A DNA stretch of 35,268 bases. Origin: Clostridiales bacterium (lineage in GTDB: Bacteria; Bacillota; Clostridia; Peptostreptococcales; Anaerovoracaceae). The notes under the pieces are model-generated. The model was not told where the DNA came from. It made no database searches and was given only the letters and a program-made list of their open reading frames with translations. Where the stretch lies: positions 1 through 35,268 of the forward strand of contig JAAYIA010000008.1 of NCBI GenBank assembly GCA_012735145.1. The letters are read 5' to 3'. Positions 34,012 to 35,268 of this stretch are shown here, in pieces. Numbering within the stretch: the first letter of the stretch is position 1; the number at the start of each line of letters is the position of its first letter. The position numbers and the translations under genes are program-made.

Positions 34012-34974
34012 ATGTATATGTATAGCGAAAAAGAAGCAAAAGACCTCGTTATTGAGGCCGGCCACAAATTGGTTGAGAATAAACTGATAGCAAGAACTTG
34101 GGGTAATATATCCGCAAGGATAAGTGATGAAGCGTTTGTAATAACGCCGAGTGGAAGGGCATATGATAATCTCAAGCCTGAAGATATTGTAACTGTAATG
34201 ATCAAAGATTGTTCATACGATAGCGATATAAAGCCAAGCAGCGAGAAAGGAATTCATGCGGCCGCATATAGACTAAGAAAAGATACAAATTTTGTAATAC
34301 ACACACATCAATTTTTTGCATCAGTAGTGTCTGCTGACAGAGGAGCGGAGGAATTTGCGCCGTGTGCTGAATACGGCCTACCGGGAACTACAAAACTAAG
34401 AAAAAATGTAGAATCTGTTATGGAAAGTTATCCAAAAGCTAAGATGTTACTTATGGCAAATCATGGAACTCTTGTAATGGGTGATGATTTCAGAGAAGCA
34501 TTCGATCTTGCCGAGGTTCTTGAAACTAAATGCGAGGCAATGTTTAAACGAAGAGTCCCTAGCAACGATAAGATAAGAAGCGAAGAAGTATCTTTGAGTA
34601 AACTTGATACCGGATATGAGAATTATATTATTCAGCAGGATGAATATGTTGAGGAATGTTGTCGCGCCGGAATCACATTAAAACCATATATAGACGACTT
34701 TGCTCAAATTGTCGGAGTTGATATTAAATGTTGTGACAAGAATATAGCAAAAATCAAAAAATCTATAAGGGGTAGAAATGCTGTTCTTGTTAAGGGTGTT
34801 GGCGCAATATGTTTTGCCGATAATGAGGAAGATGCCGAAGCTGTTGCGATGATACTTAGTAAGAACTGTGCAGCTGCTTGCTATGTAAGAAATGAAAAAC
34901 CTCTTGGGAAAATTGATTCAATGTTGCAAAGATATGTATATTTGAACAAATATTCTAAGCAAAAAGATGCCTAA
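34012..34974 (+). CDS. Class II aldolase family protein with extra C-terminal half-domain
   Basis: The first 215 or so residues match zinc-dependent class II aldolases of the fuculose/rhamnulose-phosphate type: TWGNISARI, ITPSGRAYDNL, KPSSEKGIH with the catalytic E78, IHTHQ with zinc ligands H97 and H99, and ANHGTLVMGDD with H151. The residue set equals E. coli FucA E73, H92, H94 and H155. Residues from about 225 to 320 resemble a second, degenerate aldolase/adducin unit (NAVLVKGVGAICFADNEEDAEAVAMIL) without histidine ligands. It likely cleaves or isomerises a phosphorylated ketose. The start lies 2 bp after the aminotransferase stop; no strong ribosome binding site is present, which suggests coupling. 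Confidence 0.87.
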   Translation: MYMYSEKEAKDLVIEAGHKLVENKLIARTWGNISARISDEAFVITPSGRAYDNLKPEDIVTVMIKDCSYDSDIKPSSEKGIHAAAYRLRKDTNFVIHTHQFFASVVSADRGAEEFAPCAEYGLPGTTKLRKNVESVMESYPKAKMLLMANHGTLVMGDDFREAFDLAEVLETKCEAMFKRRVPSNDKIRSEEVSLSKLDTGYENYIIQQDEYVEECCRAGITLKPYIDDFAQIVGVDIKCCDKNIAKIKKSIRGRNAVLVKGVGAICFADNEEDAEAVAMILSKNCAAACYVRNEKPLGKIDSMLQRYVYLNKYSKQKDA

Positions 34975-35014
34975 GGCACTAGAAAGTAATGCGACTTGTT
35001 TGAGGGAAAAAGAT

Positions 35015-35268
35015 ATGAAGTATATTCTAGCTTATGATATAGGTACGACAGGGGTCAAAACTTGTCTTTTCGAAGTGGATAAGACTATCAAACTTACTGC
35101 TGCCGCATCAAAGACTTATCCTCTATATATTTTAGAAAACGGTGGAGCTGAACAAGATAGTGAGGACTGGTGGGCTGCAATGGCAGAAAGTACTAAGGAA
35201 CTTTTTGCTATTTCTGAATTAAAACCAAGCGATGTATCCGGAATATCGTTCTGCTCACAGATGCAGGG
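35015..35268 (+). CDS. FGGY-family carbohydrate kinase, N-terminal part
   Basis: Only the first 84 codons are inside the window; the gene runs off the right edge. MKYILAYDIGTTGVKTCLF is the phosphate-1 motif of the FGGY/ASKHA sugar kinases, followed by an acidic EQDSEDWW segment and SGISFCSQMQ, very like xylulokinase (EQDPEDWW, IGLSGQMHG). GAGGG at 35002-35006 serves as ribosome binding site. It begins 40 bp after the aldolase gene. It should phosphorylate a ketose or polyol, giving the phosphorylated substrate that the adjacent aldolase could cleave. Confidence 0.9.
   Translation, partial: MKYILAYDIGTTGVKTCLFEVDKTIKLTAAASKTYPLYILENGGAEQDSEDWWAAMAESTKELFAISELKPSDVSGISFCSQMQ

Noticed and set aside
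1-35268. CRISPR array, insertion sequence or toxin-antitoxin pair
   Set aside because: No regularly spaced repeats, transposase motifs or paired small overlapping genes were seen on reading through the window.

Overview
The window looks like the chromosome of an AT-rich, Gram-positive anaerobe of the class Clostridia. Three things point there: base composition in the high 30s percent GC, strong AAGGAG-type ribosome binding sites, and gene orders such as tig-clpP-clpX-lon-engB, rbgA-rnhB and nudF-xerD. A family close to Mogibacterium or the Eubacterium nodatum group is a guess that cannot be proved from the sequence. Most of the window is core genome. There is no CRISPR array, insertion sequence or phage block.

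Layout. Bases 1-2400 hold the end of a beta-CASP RNA nuclease-like protein, glutamate racemase and a CYTH protein. Bases 2495-10098 form a long same-strand run: trigger factor, ClpP, ClpX, Lon, EngB, hypoxanthine phosphoribosyltransferase and a PHP phosphoesterase. A small RinA/ArpU-like protein and a convergent nitroreductase follow. Bases 11712-15949 carry nudF, a xerD-like gene, rplS with a possible leader, rbgA and an unusual gene fusing RNase HII to a complete RNase HI. A tRNA-Val gene and terminator close that block. Bases 16269-23010 hold folD, a small alarmone synthetase, valS, folC and glyA, so one-carbon metabolism is interleaved with translation and the stringent response. Next are a small P-loop protein, an orphan adenine DNA methyltransferase and a YitT membrane protein. 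On the minus strand lie a DEDD exonuclease that may be translated leaderless, ychF and lgt. A six-gene tRNA array (Met, Val, Asp, His, Gln, Cys) with a strong promoter and a 17-bp-stem terminator is followed by a frameshifted surface-protein gene. The window ends in an apparent operon of gap, a class III aminotransferase, an enlarged class II aldolase and the start of an FGGY sugar kinase.

Best leads. (1) The RNase HII-RNase HI fusion, which keeps a ribosome binding site and start codon at the domain junction and so may make two products. (2) A XerD at its usual locus that has lost both catalytic histidines and the catalytic lysine but keeps the arginines and tyrosine. (3) The gap-aminotransferase-aldolase-kinase cluster, which reads as an uncharacterised pathway for an amino or keto sugar. 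(4) Active-site departures in otherwise core proteins: FolD (K56 to R, Q98 to L) and RbgA (G4 asparagine to glycine).
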